From: Porites lobata
Taxonomy: Eukaryota > Cnidaria > Anthozoa > Scleractinia > Poritidae
Assembly (NCBI GenBank): GCA_942486035.1
Contig: CALNXK010000185.1
Span: 450,001-514,000, forward strand
Direction of reading: 5' to 3'
DNA: 64,000 nucleotides
The first letter of the stretch is position 1, and every line of letters starts with the position of its first letter. The notes under the pieces were generated by a model, which saw nothing but the letters and a program-made list of their open reading frames with translations, was not told where the DNA came from and did no database searches. The position numbers were made by a program, and so were the translations under genes. This document shows positions 40,901 to 52,900 of this stretch, piece after piece.

Positions 40901-43900
40901 TCAAATGATGACATTGATATGTAATCGCCAGACAAAACGGATCTCTCGAGAACTTCCGATAGTGACGAGTCATTTTCAGGAGGCTTGGAAATATCGCATG
41001 AATCACTAGGTGAGAGGAAGGTTAGTGCGCTTATCTGGTCACTTACAGTCACGCGAATTTGGCTCATTTTTCCATCCCGCGAGTAATTTGCCTTAGCAGT
41101 GAGTACGTCGTTCGCCAAGTGTAGTGCAAAGATCCTACACTTAGTAGGACAACATTGCCTCAGTTACAGCAAATGTGGAATTGTGTACGAACGGGAATGT
41201 GGTATGATGGATCTCTCATTTCTCCACGCAGATCCCGCGGGAACAATAACGGGAAATCCCTTGATGTGTAAGGTGCTTCGATGAGCTTGCTATGCAACAA
41301 AAAAACGGAGTAGTTTTTCTCGCAGACGGTTAACTTAACGAATAAAGTACCGCAGAGGAAAGAAACATCGGTTAACGACGGTTAACAACGGTTAACAACT
41401 TTTCTGAAGAAAAACAACAGTTAGACTATCAGTTTCCTTTAATATATTCTGTTAACCGCTGTTAACCGTTGTTAACCGTTGGAATAAACATGTGCGTGCC
41501 TGTTAATCGTTTATTTCAAGCGTTTACGGTGCTTTCAAGCATTTTCCTTAGTATATAGAACCTTTTTGTTGATTTTCAAGCATTAAAAAGACCTTTTTAC
41601 TTAAGGGAAAACTTTTTGACACTGGTGTAATTGTCATGAAGTGCGCTGTTTTTTGCCACAAAAGAACTGCCATCGTGTGACAACATGTTTTCGCTGTATT
41701 TGTGATCAAAGAGGCATTGCTTTTCCTACACATCCTATTTCTACCCATTTTGGAAGTTCTTCATTAATATTTGTTCTTTTGGCCTTGGTTGTCATAGAAG
41801 AGTTAACGGTTTTATCGGCATGGATTCCATTATTTTGTCAAGTAGATAATCTGGTATATATGTTGTAAATTGTTCTAATTACACACTCAGTAAACGCGGG
41901 TATTGTTAACTCGGTGAAGCTTACTTTTCCAGTTCTACTTTAACTACATGGAGAAAGTTGTCACTGCAACTAAGTATCACTACCTCTAAGGGTTATTTTT
42001 AACTGCTCCGCCGCATTGTTGAGTCCTCGTGCATGACCTGCACACCACGCACTATTATTTTTGAACAGGACAGTTGTGCTGCGCAAATATAATAAATACC
42101 CAGTCTTATCTAATTTATTCGACATGTAAGCACAATTAACGTTGGTAAAAAGGCCGGAGGTAAGGCTCCTATTAAGATATCATATTTGTGACACACAGTA
42201 ACTCCTTAACCGTGGCCACCAACCACAATTAATTTCAATACTTTTTCTGTAAAGAGCATGATTTCTTTCTCATTTAGGTATAAGGTTTCTAATTTATGGC
42301 TAAATTTCTAAGTGCACAATTAATGCGTCCTAATTGTTTTTGACACCTTCTTTCGTAGTCACAAAGCTTTAGACAAGTACAACATCTGTGCAAAAAATCA
42401 ATACTCTCCGACCTTACATTGCGAAGTTACAGCGATTTGAACAACTGGCCTTCACAGACAACCCCGGACAAAACTGTTGAGACAATTCCATCTATTTTCT
42501 AACTTTTGCGCCCTACTCCCGTCTCCCCTAAACACAAAAAGTAAACCCCCTCCCCACCCCCTATTCAAAGTTGCCTTGGTCTAAAAACCAACGTGTATAA
42601 TTGCCATGCTATCCTAAACAACTTTGGATAAGGGGAGGGGGGAAATCGGGCATTCATTTGGCGGCGGTTTCAGTTTTTGCCGGGATGACAGGAAAAAATA
42701 GGCATTTTCGCGATTTGTCTCAACAGGTTTTGTCCGGGGTTGTAGTTTCGTGAACATGGCTGCCATGTTCTTTCTCTCTTGCGACAACTCAGAAGCGACA
42801 ACTCGGAAGCGACAATGTGGAAGCGACAACTTGGAAGTGACAACGTGGAAGACAGTTTTGAAGGGGGGAACTTTAATATGAACTTCCAATCCCCCCTCAT
42901 CCATCCATTTTGTAATACCAGAAGTCTCCGTGGAATGGAGCGACAACTGGGAAGCGACAAGAAAAAGCGTGTGCCAGCCGCCCGGTTAGCTCAGTAGGAA
43001 GAGCGCCGGTCTGCTGAGCGGGAAGTCGTGAGTTTAAACTCAGACAGCCGTTCCACCTTGCCCATCTTCCAATAAGATCTTGGGTGGGTTTCGTCATGAA
43101 CCAATACCAGATCTCCGACACACACTACCCTTGATCCCGCCGTCTTCTTCAATTGGTTATGGGCATTTTGTAATTCAAGAAGGTATTCTGCTCTCCAACG
43201 CTTCCAAAAATGAGTCAGAATCATATCAAGGTGTCTTGCTCTTCTGCTCAGGTCGTCCGGCGAAATTCTAAAATCTGCATCTGCAGGACTGTCTATTTCA
43301 GGAAGGGCGCCGAGTCTTCGACCAACAATGAGGTGGGACGGTGTGAGGGGTTCTTCCAGGTCCTCAGAAGAGACATATGAAATGGGTCGGCAATTTAAGA
43401 TCATTTCAGCTTCTGTAACAACAGTAACAAGTTCATCATAGGAAAGCTTGGCTCGGCCGATTGTCTTCTTAAGACATCTCTTCAGTGACTTGACAAGTCG
43501 TTCGTAAAAGCCTCCCCACCATGGGGCTTTCTCTAAGTTGTAGGACCATTTGATCTTCTCTTGAGCAAAGTACTTAACAACACTGGGATCATTTGTAATC
43601 TTCTCAAGCTCCTTAGAAGCACTCTTGAAGGTCTTGGCATTGTCTGATACCACTACAGAAGGCCTTGAACGACGAGCTACAAATCTTCTGAAGCACCTCA
43701 GAAATGCCTCTGAAGTCATATTGGGCACACCCTTGAAGTGGACCGCCCTCGTAGAACAACAAGTAAACAAACAAATCCAGTACCTTACATTCTTCGTCAC
43801 TGGTAGACTTCACAAAAAGAGGTCCAAAATAATCCAAACCGATGTACGAGAATGCAGGCGCCTCTTTCACTCTGTAGTTAGGCAGGGGTGGAGCTTGTGG

Positions 43901-46900
43901 AACCTTATACGGTTTCCCTTCAAACTTCTTACAAACTGTGCATCTAAACAACAAACTTCTGATAAAGTATCGGCCTCGAACAATCCAAAAGTTCGATCTC
44001 AACTCGGTGAGTGTTTCCTTAACTCCTCCATGTATGACTCTTTCGTGACATCTCCAGACTACAAGTGTAGTTAAGAGGTGGCTAGCGTCAAGCAAGATTG
44101 AATACTTCGCAGAATCTGTAAGCTCGCTGTTCCCGAGTCTACCTTGACATCGAATAACTCCCTTATCGTCCTCAAACAACCCTAGCTGGTGCGACTTCAT
44201 CTTAAAATTCTCCTTACTCTTCATCTCTCGTTGTACCTCCTTGATCCATAGAAGTTCGGCTTCTTCTATGTCTGCACCGGTCACATTTATCTCCGGCTTC
44301 TGATTCACATCTCCCTGTCGCTGTGCCTTTAATAGCTTAATAAACTTCAGAACCAAGGCTGTAACTCGCAGGAGACGTCCAAGATTACTGAAGGCTTCAC
44401 TTTGAATGATATTAGACAGCATAGTAGGTTCACTGTTCATTGCAAGAGCAGTCGTTACTGTCTTTCGATCCTTCACCCTCATTTCTACAAGGCAGGCTTC
44501 AGGGACTGGCTCTTCCGTAATCTCCTTCCGATTCTCCAGGCCTTCGAAACTAGTCAGCCACTTGGGACCATTCCACCATAGCACACTGTTCTCCAACTCA
44601 CGACAGTCCATACCTCTAGAGAGTAAGTCGGCTGGGTTGTCAGCCCCTGGACAATGATTCCAGCATTCTTCAGGTACAAGCTTTCTTATCTCGTCAACAC
44701 GGTGCTGAACAAATGGTTTCCACTCCTTCTGGCTCTGAACAATCCAATACCAGGCTATCTTGGAATCTGTCCAACAAAACAATTTGTCAATCTTCATCTC
44801 AGAACTAAGTGCTTCCTTTACGCTATGGATCAGTCTGGACAGGACTACCGCGGATAACAGTTCTAGACGCGGTATGGTCTGCTCCGAGAGAGGTGCTACT
44901 TGTGTTTTTGAAGATACAAATCTGACGTAACTTGCACACGTCGTCACAATACGCAGAAAGACCACCGCACCGTATGCCTTAGCTGATGCATCACAGAACC
45001 CATGCAGTTCACTCGCAATCACTTCCCCTTCCGTGCCAGCATAATAACATCTCGGAAGAGTAAGAGGTTTAACACCCTGCAGTTGTGTCACCAATCTCTC
45101 CCAGATTGACTTGCAAGAACCTTCCAGTGGTTCGTCCCAGTCTCTCTTGTCCTTGCACAACTCTTGAAACAGGATTTTAAACTGGACTGTGATCGGAGAA
45201 ATCAGACCGAGTGGATCATACATTTTTGAGGCTGTGCTAATCACGTTTCTCTTAGTAGGTTCTACTCTCTTTGCTAAAGAGGCAGTGTTTGTAAAATCAA
45301 AGACGAGGTTGTCATTGTGATAGTTCCATAGAGTCCCTAAAATTCTTTGAACGCTAACATCTTCAACTGCACTTCCTAGAACACTTCTTGAATAGGTCAT
45401 ATTTTCTTCTTCCACGACGTTTGTGTCTACTACTGGTGTTTCAACAACCTGCTTGTCAACATTCCCTCCATCTCCAGAAGCTGTTTCTCCTGAGAGCAAT
45501 CTCTCATTGTCCTCAATTCTCGCTCGCAGTTCTCCTGAATTTGTGATAAACTTCCGCAAATTGAAACCTGCTTCCCTGAGCCTCGATTTCGATTTCACAT
45601 AGAGCTCAAAGGTGCTGTCCACGTCACTGTCCCCCGATGTCAGGTCATCAACATAGATACTTTCAAGAAACTTCCTGGTAAAATCAGGGTCACATTGTTC
45701 ATACTGCTCTATATGATGTTTAATTGTGGCGTTCAGTAAGAATGGGCTTGAAGAGAGTCCAAACACAACACGTGTAAACCTCAGTGTAATAACTTTAGGT
45801 TCAGCCTTATCGATGTCATCGATCCACAGGAAACGGAGTACATCCTTGTCAGTTTCGTTCATATGGACCATTAAGAACGCCTTCTCAATGTCTCCCACCA
45901 GAGCTACTCTGTGATTTCGGAACCTCAACATAATGTCAAAGATACTTTGTGTAAGCGCAGGACCGGCATGAAGACAATCATTTAATGAAGCTCCATCTGA
46001 CTTGGCTGAGGCGTCATATACAATTCTTAACTTTGTAGTTGACTTGTCTCATCTGATAACAGCGTGATGAGGGATGTAATGGACGAAATCAGGCTTGGTT
46101 TCTTCATTCACAACTTCCACAATTCCTCTTTCGATTTGATCCTTTATAACACTGTCATACTCCTTCAGGATGTCTGGCTTCCCACGGAGTCGACTCAGCA
46201 AACCTTGCAATCTTCGAAGACTCAACTCATAATTTTCAGGGAGTGGTGGATGTGTAGCCTTCCACGGGAGACTGACCTCATAGTGGTCTCCCTTGTACAA
46301 CAACTTCTCAACAGACTCTTCATAGACACTTCGCGGCTTCACACCGAGAGACTCTAAGTCCCAGAACTTCTTCAACTCTCCCTGAAGACCATCATAGGAC
46401 ACTTGATCAGTAGCACATTTTAAGACATGGGTTGTCACAAGATTACTTCTCTGTTGATTTTCTACACTCCCTAAGCAAACGGGTCCTGAAAGTACCCATC
46501 CCAGTTTGGTGTGAACAGCTGTAGGACCTTGGGCCCCTTTAATGGTGTGGCCAGTCACCAACTTCCAATAATAATCTGAACCAACTAGAATGTCAACACC
46601 AAGAGTCTCTCCTTCGGTACAAAAGTCAGCAAGTTTGAGTCCCGAAAGGCAGGGGTTATTTTTCACTGCTAGTTCCACAGGGTGACCTTGTAATGGTTGA
46701 CAAATTAGAGGCAATGTAAAAGCTGACAGTGAAAGATCTGGTTCTCCGTTTAGCTCTACTCCTAGGGCCACAACTTCTACCAACTCTAATCTTTCAACGG
46801 TACTTCCAAAGGTTTTTATTGAGACTTGCTTCTTCTCTAGTGTAGGTAGTTGAAGAATGTTCTTCAGGTTGTTTGTAAGATAGGTGCGCTGACTTCCACT

Positions 46901-49900
46901 GTCCAAGATTATTCTAGCCCTGACCTTAACCTCTGGCTGTTGAGGATTGTACACCACTGCTTGGGCAGTTTGAAGGAACACAGGTGTAGTGGAATCAGTA
47001 TGAAAAACGACACTATTGCTGGCAGTTTGGGCTGTTAAGCATTGCTGTTGTGGTCCTGGTGTGGGAACTGGTGTTTCACGTTTCGTTGGCTGTAAAGGAC
47101 TCAGGTTGGCTGGGCAAATACTAACATGGTGTCTGCCCTTGCAGTTATGACACTTGAATTTGGCTGAGCAGTTACGACTAATGTGATCTTTTCGCAGGCA
47201 AACAAAACATCTCCCGTACTTCTTCAAAAGCTCCTCACGAGCTAGTACATCAGGTACTGTTTGGCAATCCCTTGGTGGGTGTTTTCCCCTACAGTAGGTG
47301 CAGGTGGGACAGTTAGCATCACCACCAGTTAACAAGGCATGTGTAGTTCCTTCTTCCCTTCGTTTCGGTTTTGGCGGAGAGGTTTGTCCTTTGTTCACCG
47401 TAGACCCTCCTGCCCTTTCTCTTGCCTCAAGTTCTCTTTTAAAAATATTGAGCAATTGATCCAACTGCCAATCATCATCTCCCATTTCTCTTGTAATAAC
47501 AAGACGAAATTCTTGAGGTAGCTTATTCATTAAGATGGATGATAGCAAACCCCCATACGATTCACGTGAAACTCCTAATGACTTTAAGCTTCTCACATTA
47601 GATTCAACAGTGTCGTGCAGCTGACGTAGGCTTCTCACATGAAAGTGAGATGTGACAGATTCAAGATTCAACAAAATTTCCATGTGACGATTAATTATTT
47701 GCTGCTTGTTGCCAAATCTAGCTTTCAAAATGTCTACTGCTTCCTCATAGTTCGATGCCCCAAGACTTAACCCGGAAATGGCCTCTGCCGCTGACCGTTC
47801 GAGCAACGAGTTTAGGTAGTTAAATTTGTCAATGGTAGTTAAACTCTCATTTTTATGAACTGAGGCTTCAAAACTATCCCAGAAAGAAATCCACTTACTG
47901 TGATCGCCGTCGAACTTCTTTAACTCCAGCTTTGGCAATTTAACTTGAGTATTTCTCCGCACAGATGAAGGGGAATTCGACGTTGAAGCTGAAGGAGGCG
48001 AAGAATTACTCCCGATTTGAACTTCATTTGCTGACGTGCTTTCCGACACGTTCGCTTCGGTATTTACATTTGAACACACGACCTTCGGCGACAAGGCGTT
48101 TTCTATGTTAGCAATAGCCAACTGAACATTTTCCTCCAGCAAATCTGCTCGTTCAATTTCACCTTCGATTTCTTCTTCGGCCACAAGGTCAAGAATTTCT
48201 GCATCAAGTTGCCGAAGAGTATTGAGTTTCTGCTGTAGGCTGTCCCTTTGTTGTTTCAGCTTGATTTCGTGTTCCCGCACTTGAGAAATGTCTCCTCCTC
48301 CAAGGACATCAACAACGGATGAAATAATACGTTTCGCACTTGACCTGTGCCCTGCACGCTGCGGTCGCTTTCTGGCGAGTTCTTCGGCCATAACACAACA
48401 CAACTTCACTCACAACTCGTACGTAGAATCCGCTTTTATCCGGCTAACGATGGACCATGTAGACGAATATGAACTGTATTTTATTCCAAGGATTGTCAGG
48501 CTCGATTCCTAAAGGTTACAACACTCCGAAGGGTCCAACTTCTAAAGGATTACACAGGATTCCACGGATTCAATTCACTAAAGGTTCACAGATCGTCAAG
48601 ATGGGTACAAGAAACACAGCACGTTTTTCGGATCTCTCCCAGAAGGCCTAGCGCGCTCCTAAACTCTTACGTCATCGCGCACAGGTGGGCGAGGTGTGAT
48701 CAAAACGTGGACTGAAGTGACTGCAAGAGTGCGCCTTTACATGCTGACGACCGATCACACCTCTCTGGTTCCTCCGCAATTCAGCCTTTGGCTGCAAGTG
48801 AGGAAAGTTGGCACCGATTATTTTTAACTTGTGACCCCTATTGGCTTCCGTAGTGTACTGATAATATCGTTATATGGGGAACGATTTTACGTTCGGTCGG
48901 CGAAATTCTCATCGTTATATCGGGGTTCTGTCCCATACAATTTTTTTGCCAGGACATAGAATATTCATAGTTATACCGGGAACATCGTTATATCGAGGAT
49001 CGTTATATCGGGGTTCCACAGTATCTATTTACTCCAACTTGAATTTGGCAGTTGATGAAAGGAGACCTACCAATAAAGATTTGGTGTTTATCTGAAGACA
49101 AGGAAGTGAGAAAGACAATTAAACCTCTGCAGACCTTTTTCCCCCTCCCTTTCCCCATATTCTTACCTCGAGCTACTCACTCACTCATGACTTGTCGACC
49201 GTTCGTGGCCATGCAAAAATAAAATAAAAAATAAAACAAAACGAAAACTTATCTAAAATCTAATATTATTAAGTACAATAATTAATATGAAATAAGTTTA
49301 ATAAATTAGTGATCTTAACATACATATTCACAAAATTAATGTCGATATAGAAAAGTATAAATATATCCCGATATCTGCTGTCATCTTCCCTTTTGTAGAG
49401 GCCAAGGACAACTTCAAAAGGAAAGCACAATAGCAAGGTAAGGACAATTTTTGTAGATAAAAAATATCACACTTCTAATCTACACCTCTACAACAAAACT
49501 ATCCTTAAGTAATTAAAACGCTTTAAAGTAAAGTCTATTCGGATAATATATTTAGCTATATTTAAATCAAAAATGATTTCTGTCTATTTGAAAAACATAT
49601 CAACAAAAACATGTCATCAAAGGTGCAAATTAACAATACTGAGTTAATGTTATTCTCAACACTGTCACTTACCAAAATTAGGTGAGCCGCATATAGGAAC
49701 CGTTAAAGAAAAGAAAAAGCGAAAAAGAAAAGAGAAAATTGCATCTTCACTTTTTATCCGCTATAAAAATTCCTCAAATAAAAGCCATCTTATGTGTCTT
49801 TGTTATATCTAAAACGGCTCTTTGACCCTCTAACACACACGTTTGTAGATCTCAAAAACTCAAAACTTGAGTGTGTTTTTAACCATGTCATTGGCGATGC

Positions 49901-52900
49901 ATAATCATCTCCAGTTTTAAAAAAATGCACTTTATTTGAGTGTCAATGTATTTAGCACGAAAGTACTAATTGGGGACACTATTTTTACGTCTACTAGTGG
50001 AGACGTGGAGACGGGACCGCCATTTTACGTGGTCATCCGAGCCACGCGAGGGTCTAGCCATTTGCTGGGCCAAGGCAGTACAGTATGTGGTCCTTGGTCT
50101 GGCCGGCACCTGGTCAGCTTTACTTTGTGATGAAATTTCGGAAAGAAAATAAGGTTACAATGCAAACGAAACTTTCCGAGTGTCTATTGATCTGTTTGCC
50201 TTCTTAAGCTCGATTCGAGGTTTTCCTCAGATGCTAGGCAAGGCTGGAAAGTAACGCGAACGTAGTAGTCAGGTCTCTTAAGGTCAGGATCGTTACAGAG
50301 CTGACAAAAGCACCAAACTTTGCACAGCGATAGCTTATTGCAGTACCATGAATATTAGAGGGGGTGCCCAATGCAAATATGCCATTGAAGCGTGCTAAAC
50401 AGGATTTAATTATTGTAAATTTCACCTGTTGGGGTCCCTGTGGTGTTTTGATTGAAAATTGTTATTTAATACCTTAAATCACTCTGAATGCTATTCTCAT
50501 GTTGTAAACAACAATTTCACTCGAACATCTGGCATTCCCATCCATTATTAGCTTATTGATTGTATAATTAAGTTGATTATTACTGTGCCCTGAAAGCAAG
50601 TCCACAGTCCGCCCACGTTTTCATAAGTCATTTCTAAGATGGCCTCGTCTTTGCTTCATAACTTGCAAGTACTCAGCTTCTGGGGTTCTCTTCTCCTTTT
50701 CTAATGTACTTCAATTAGAGGAGGCCTTATTGAGTGGCTTAAGTCTTATTTATCAAGTATTACATGTCACTTTAAGCTAAAGAAAGCGTATGGCATAGCG
50801 ATTCACACACAAAATTTCAAAAAAAAGAAATTGTCAAAGAGTCTGTTGTATCACATATTATCAGGGATTTATGACAGCTATTCATGAAGAGCAAATAACG
50901 AAATAACAGAACCCAACATAGCTCTTTCCTAGGGAGGTAATTAATTTTTCAACTTAACATAGGCCTGGATGCCTTTCAGTCTCTCTTTATCCAGTTATCT
51001 GCTGGACGCAAGTGCATGTTTTGACAGAGAAGCAAGCACCGTGGCACAAGTCATATCATTTACAATTCCCGCAGTTTGTCTAAGCTTTACAAAGCAAAAA
51101 CAAACAAAAAAAGAATCTGGTCTCATAAACGAAAAAAAGAAACAAGTTAGCCCAAGCTTCAAAAAACAGCACAGTTTATCATGAAGCCTCTACATTTGGC
51201 ACTGAAGCACTCATGTCCAAAAATAATAACAGCTTATCAAGTCGTAAAAGTGAGATTCAAGTGGTACAAGATTGACTCAAATGACAAATGGTGAATGTTT
51301 TAACTGCTGAAACTGTAGAAAGGGGGCCGGGCTAACTTTTAGGGCCTGTTTACATGGAGGAGGGGGACCCCGGGTAGGTATGGTAACCCACTTAGGTGGG
51401 GTAACCCTCCTGTCCATATAATCTCTCATTTTCATTTGATCACGTTTACATGATAGGTGGGGTCACCCTTCAAGGTGGGTAGCCCGGTCTGCCACACCAG
51501 GTAACCCTCTCAGCTGAGGTCAAATTTTGCCATGTCAACGTTTCAAGGTGAGGTAACCCAGGCTAGTCGGGGTCGGATTCGTGATACATCAAATTCGCGC
51601 AAAATTCACTTTGGCGCCGGGTGGCTTCACATAATTATTAAAGGTAACAATAGAAAGCCACAACACTGAAGGTTGCAGCAAGAGCAGCAAGTGAGCGTAG
51701 ACGTGGTTTGCCAGCATTTTTCTTGTTTACGTGCTTAGCGACCATTCAATAATCTTGAGAAAGTGCACCCCAGGATGGCGGGGTTGTAAGATTGCATGTA
51801 AAGGGGGGTTATTTTTTACCCCACCTAAGCAGGTTACCTCACCTACCTGGGGTCCCCCACCTTTATGTTAACAGGCCCTAAGTCTCAGGAACCGTGAAAC
51901 TGGTAATAAACGGTATATCTAACCCGGGAATAGCTGTGATGCTACTTCCATCTTCAAGAACGTCAGCATAGCAGCCAAACAAGCCATTATATCGGTGTAA
52001 CACGAATATTAATTTGCGGTTGTTTCATGCTTCTCGCTCTGTGACTTTTTTTGTGTTCGTTTTTGTCAGCATCTCTACATATCAATCATGTTCAAAACAC
52101 CCCTACTAACAAAATATTTCGTAAAGCTCTTTAGAATGATATTCAGCAATTAAAACAAGGTGTGACCAGGAGCCGATTTCTAGGCTCCTGGTGTGGCAAT
52201 TACATAGGCATCATTGAATGCAAAGTTTTGCAGTATGTAATCTGTGAGAAATCTGTTTGAGTGGTCAAAGTTGGGACTGATGGGCTTCTTTATCATGACC
52301 ACTCCATTATTATAAGGGACCAGGCCATAATTATTGTTGACCCCTGCTTTTTTTGGTGTTTTCTGTAATTTTCCGCAGCATTATTTTGTGAAAAGCTGGT
52401 AACTGAATTGCTCTTTAGGAATTCATGATCGGAACATTTCGTAACCACGGGGTATTCGCCTAATTGCATCAAACAAATTACATTCATTTTCATAAATGAT
52501 GCATCATTGGTTGGCTACAAGAGGCCTTGTTCCTGTAAATTTCAGCTCTTCTGAAGTTAGTTTGTTTGTAAATTGTAACGCACGCGACGACCTTCCTTTG
52601 TTTTGAAAGATCGTATAGACCTACCACTAACACTCTGGTCCAAGGGCTCTGAAGTGAATGAGCCGCTTACAGGTGTCTAGGCATGCAAGGACCTCATAGA
52701 CTTCTTTTTAAGTGCAAATGTGTAAAAAGCAAAGAGTGTTACAAATACCTGGAGAGGCATGTTTTACAACCTCGTCCCCAGGGCTTAATAAAAAGGTAGA
52801 AAAAAACTTGAGGTCGACGGTGCGCTCCTTTTACCCCCCTCTCTCCATCAATTTTCCGTTTTAAGGGTATTTAGAGCTAGTCAAAGCTACAGAGAAAGGA

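Larger units (their letters stand above)
30732..42743. repeat. 12-kb tandem array E-U-E-U-U-U-U-E-U-E
   Basis: Six units U of 1,806-1,812 bp (31018-32829, 33112-34923, 34929-36739, 36745-38550, 38556-40365, 40648-42457) are almost identical. Most differences are one-base changes in A/T or C runs. Four copies of element E lie between some of them and at both outer ends. Three U-U junctions lack E and show ACAGT instead. No known transposase or gene is encoded. The overall period is about 2,094 bp with E and 1,810-1,817 bp without. Confidence 0.95.
30294..49021. mobile_element. Tigger/pogo-like terminal repeats enclosing 18.7 kb of nested insertions
   Basis: Left end CAGTGGAACCCCGGTATAAC at 30294 is preceded by TA. 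The right end at 48998-49021 is its near reverse complement (GTTATATCGGGGTTCCACAG) and is followed by TA. Subterminal TATAACGAT words recur on both sides, as expected for pogo-type transposase sites. Without the array (30732-42743) and the BEL element the interior shrinks to about 1 kb. Inference: a non-autonomous Tigger-like element hit by two later insertions. Alternatively the two ends come from separate copies. Confidence 0.55.

Noticed and set aside
30732..42743. CRISPR-like reading of the regular array
   Set aside because: Units are 1.8 kb and nearly identical, without short repeats and unique spacers; the sequence is a eukaryotic nuclear locus.
42614..42960. 96- to 110-codon minus-strand frames
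   Set aside because: They run through element E copy 4 and the 14-bp tandem repeat; composition follows the repeats.
43625..44857. Plus-strand frames inside the BEL element
   Set aside because: Shadows of the pol frame on the other strand.
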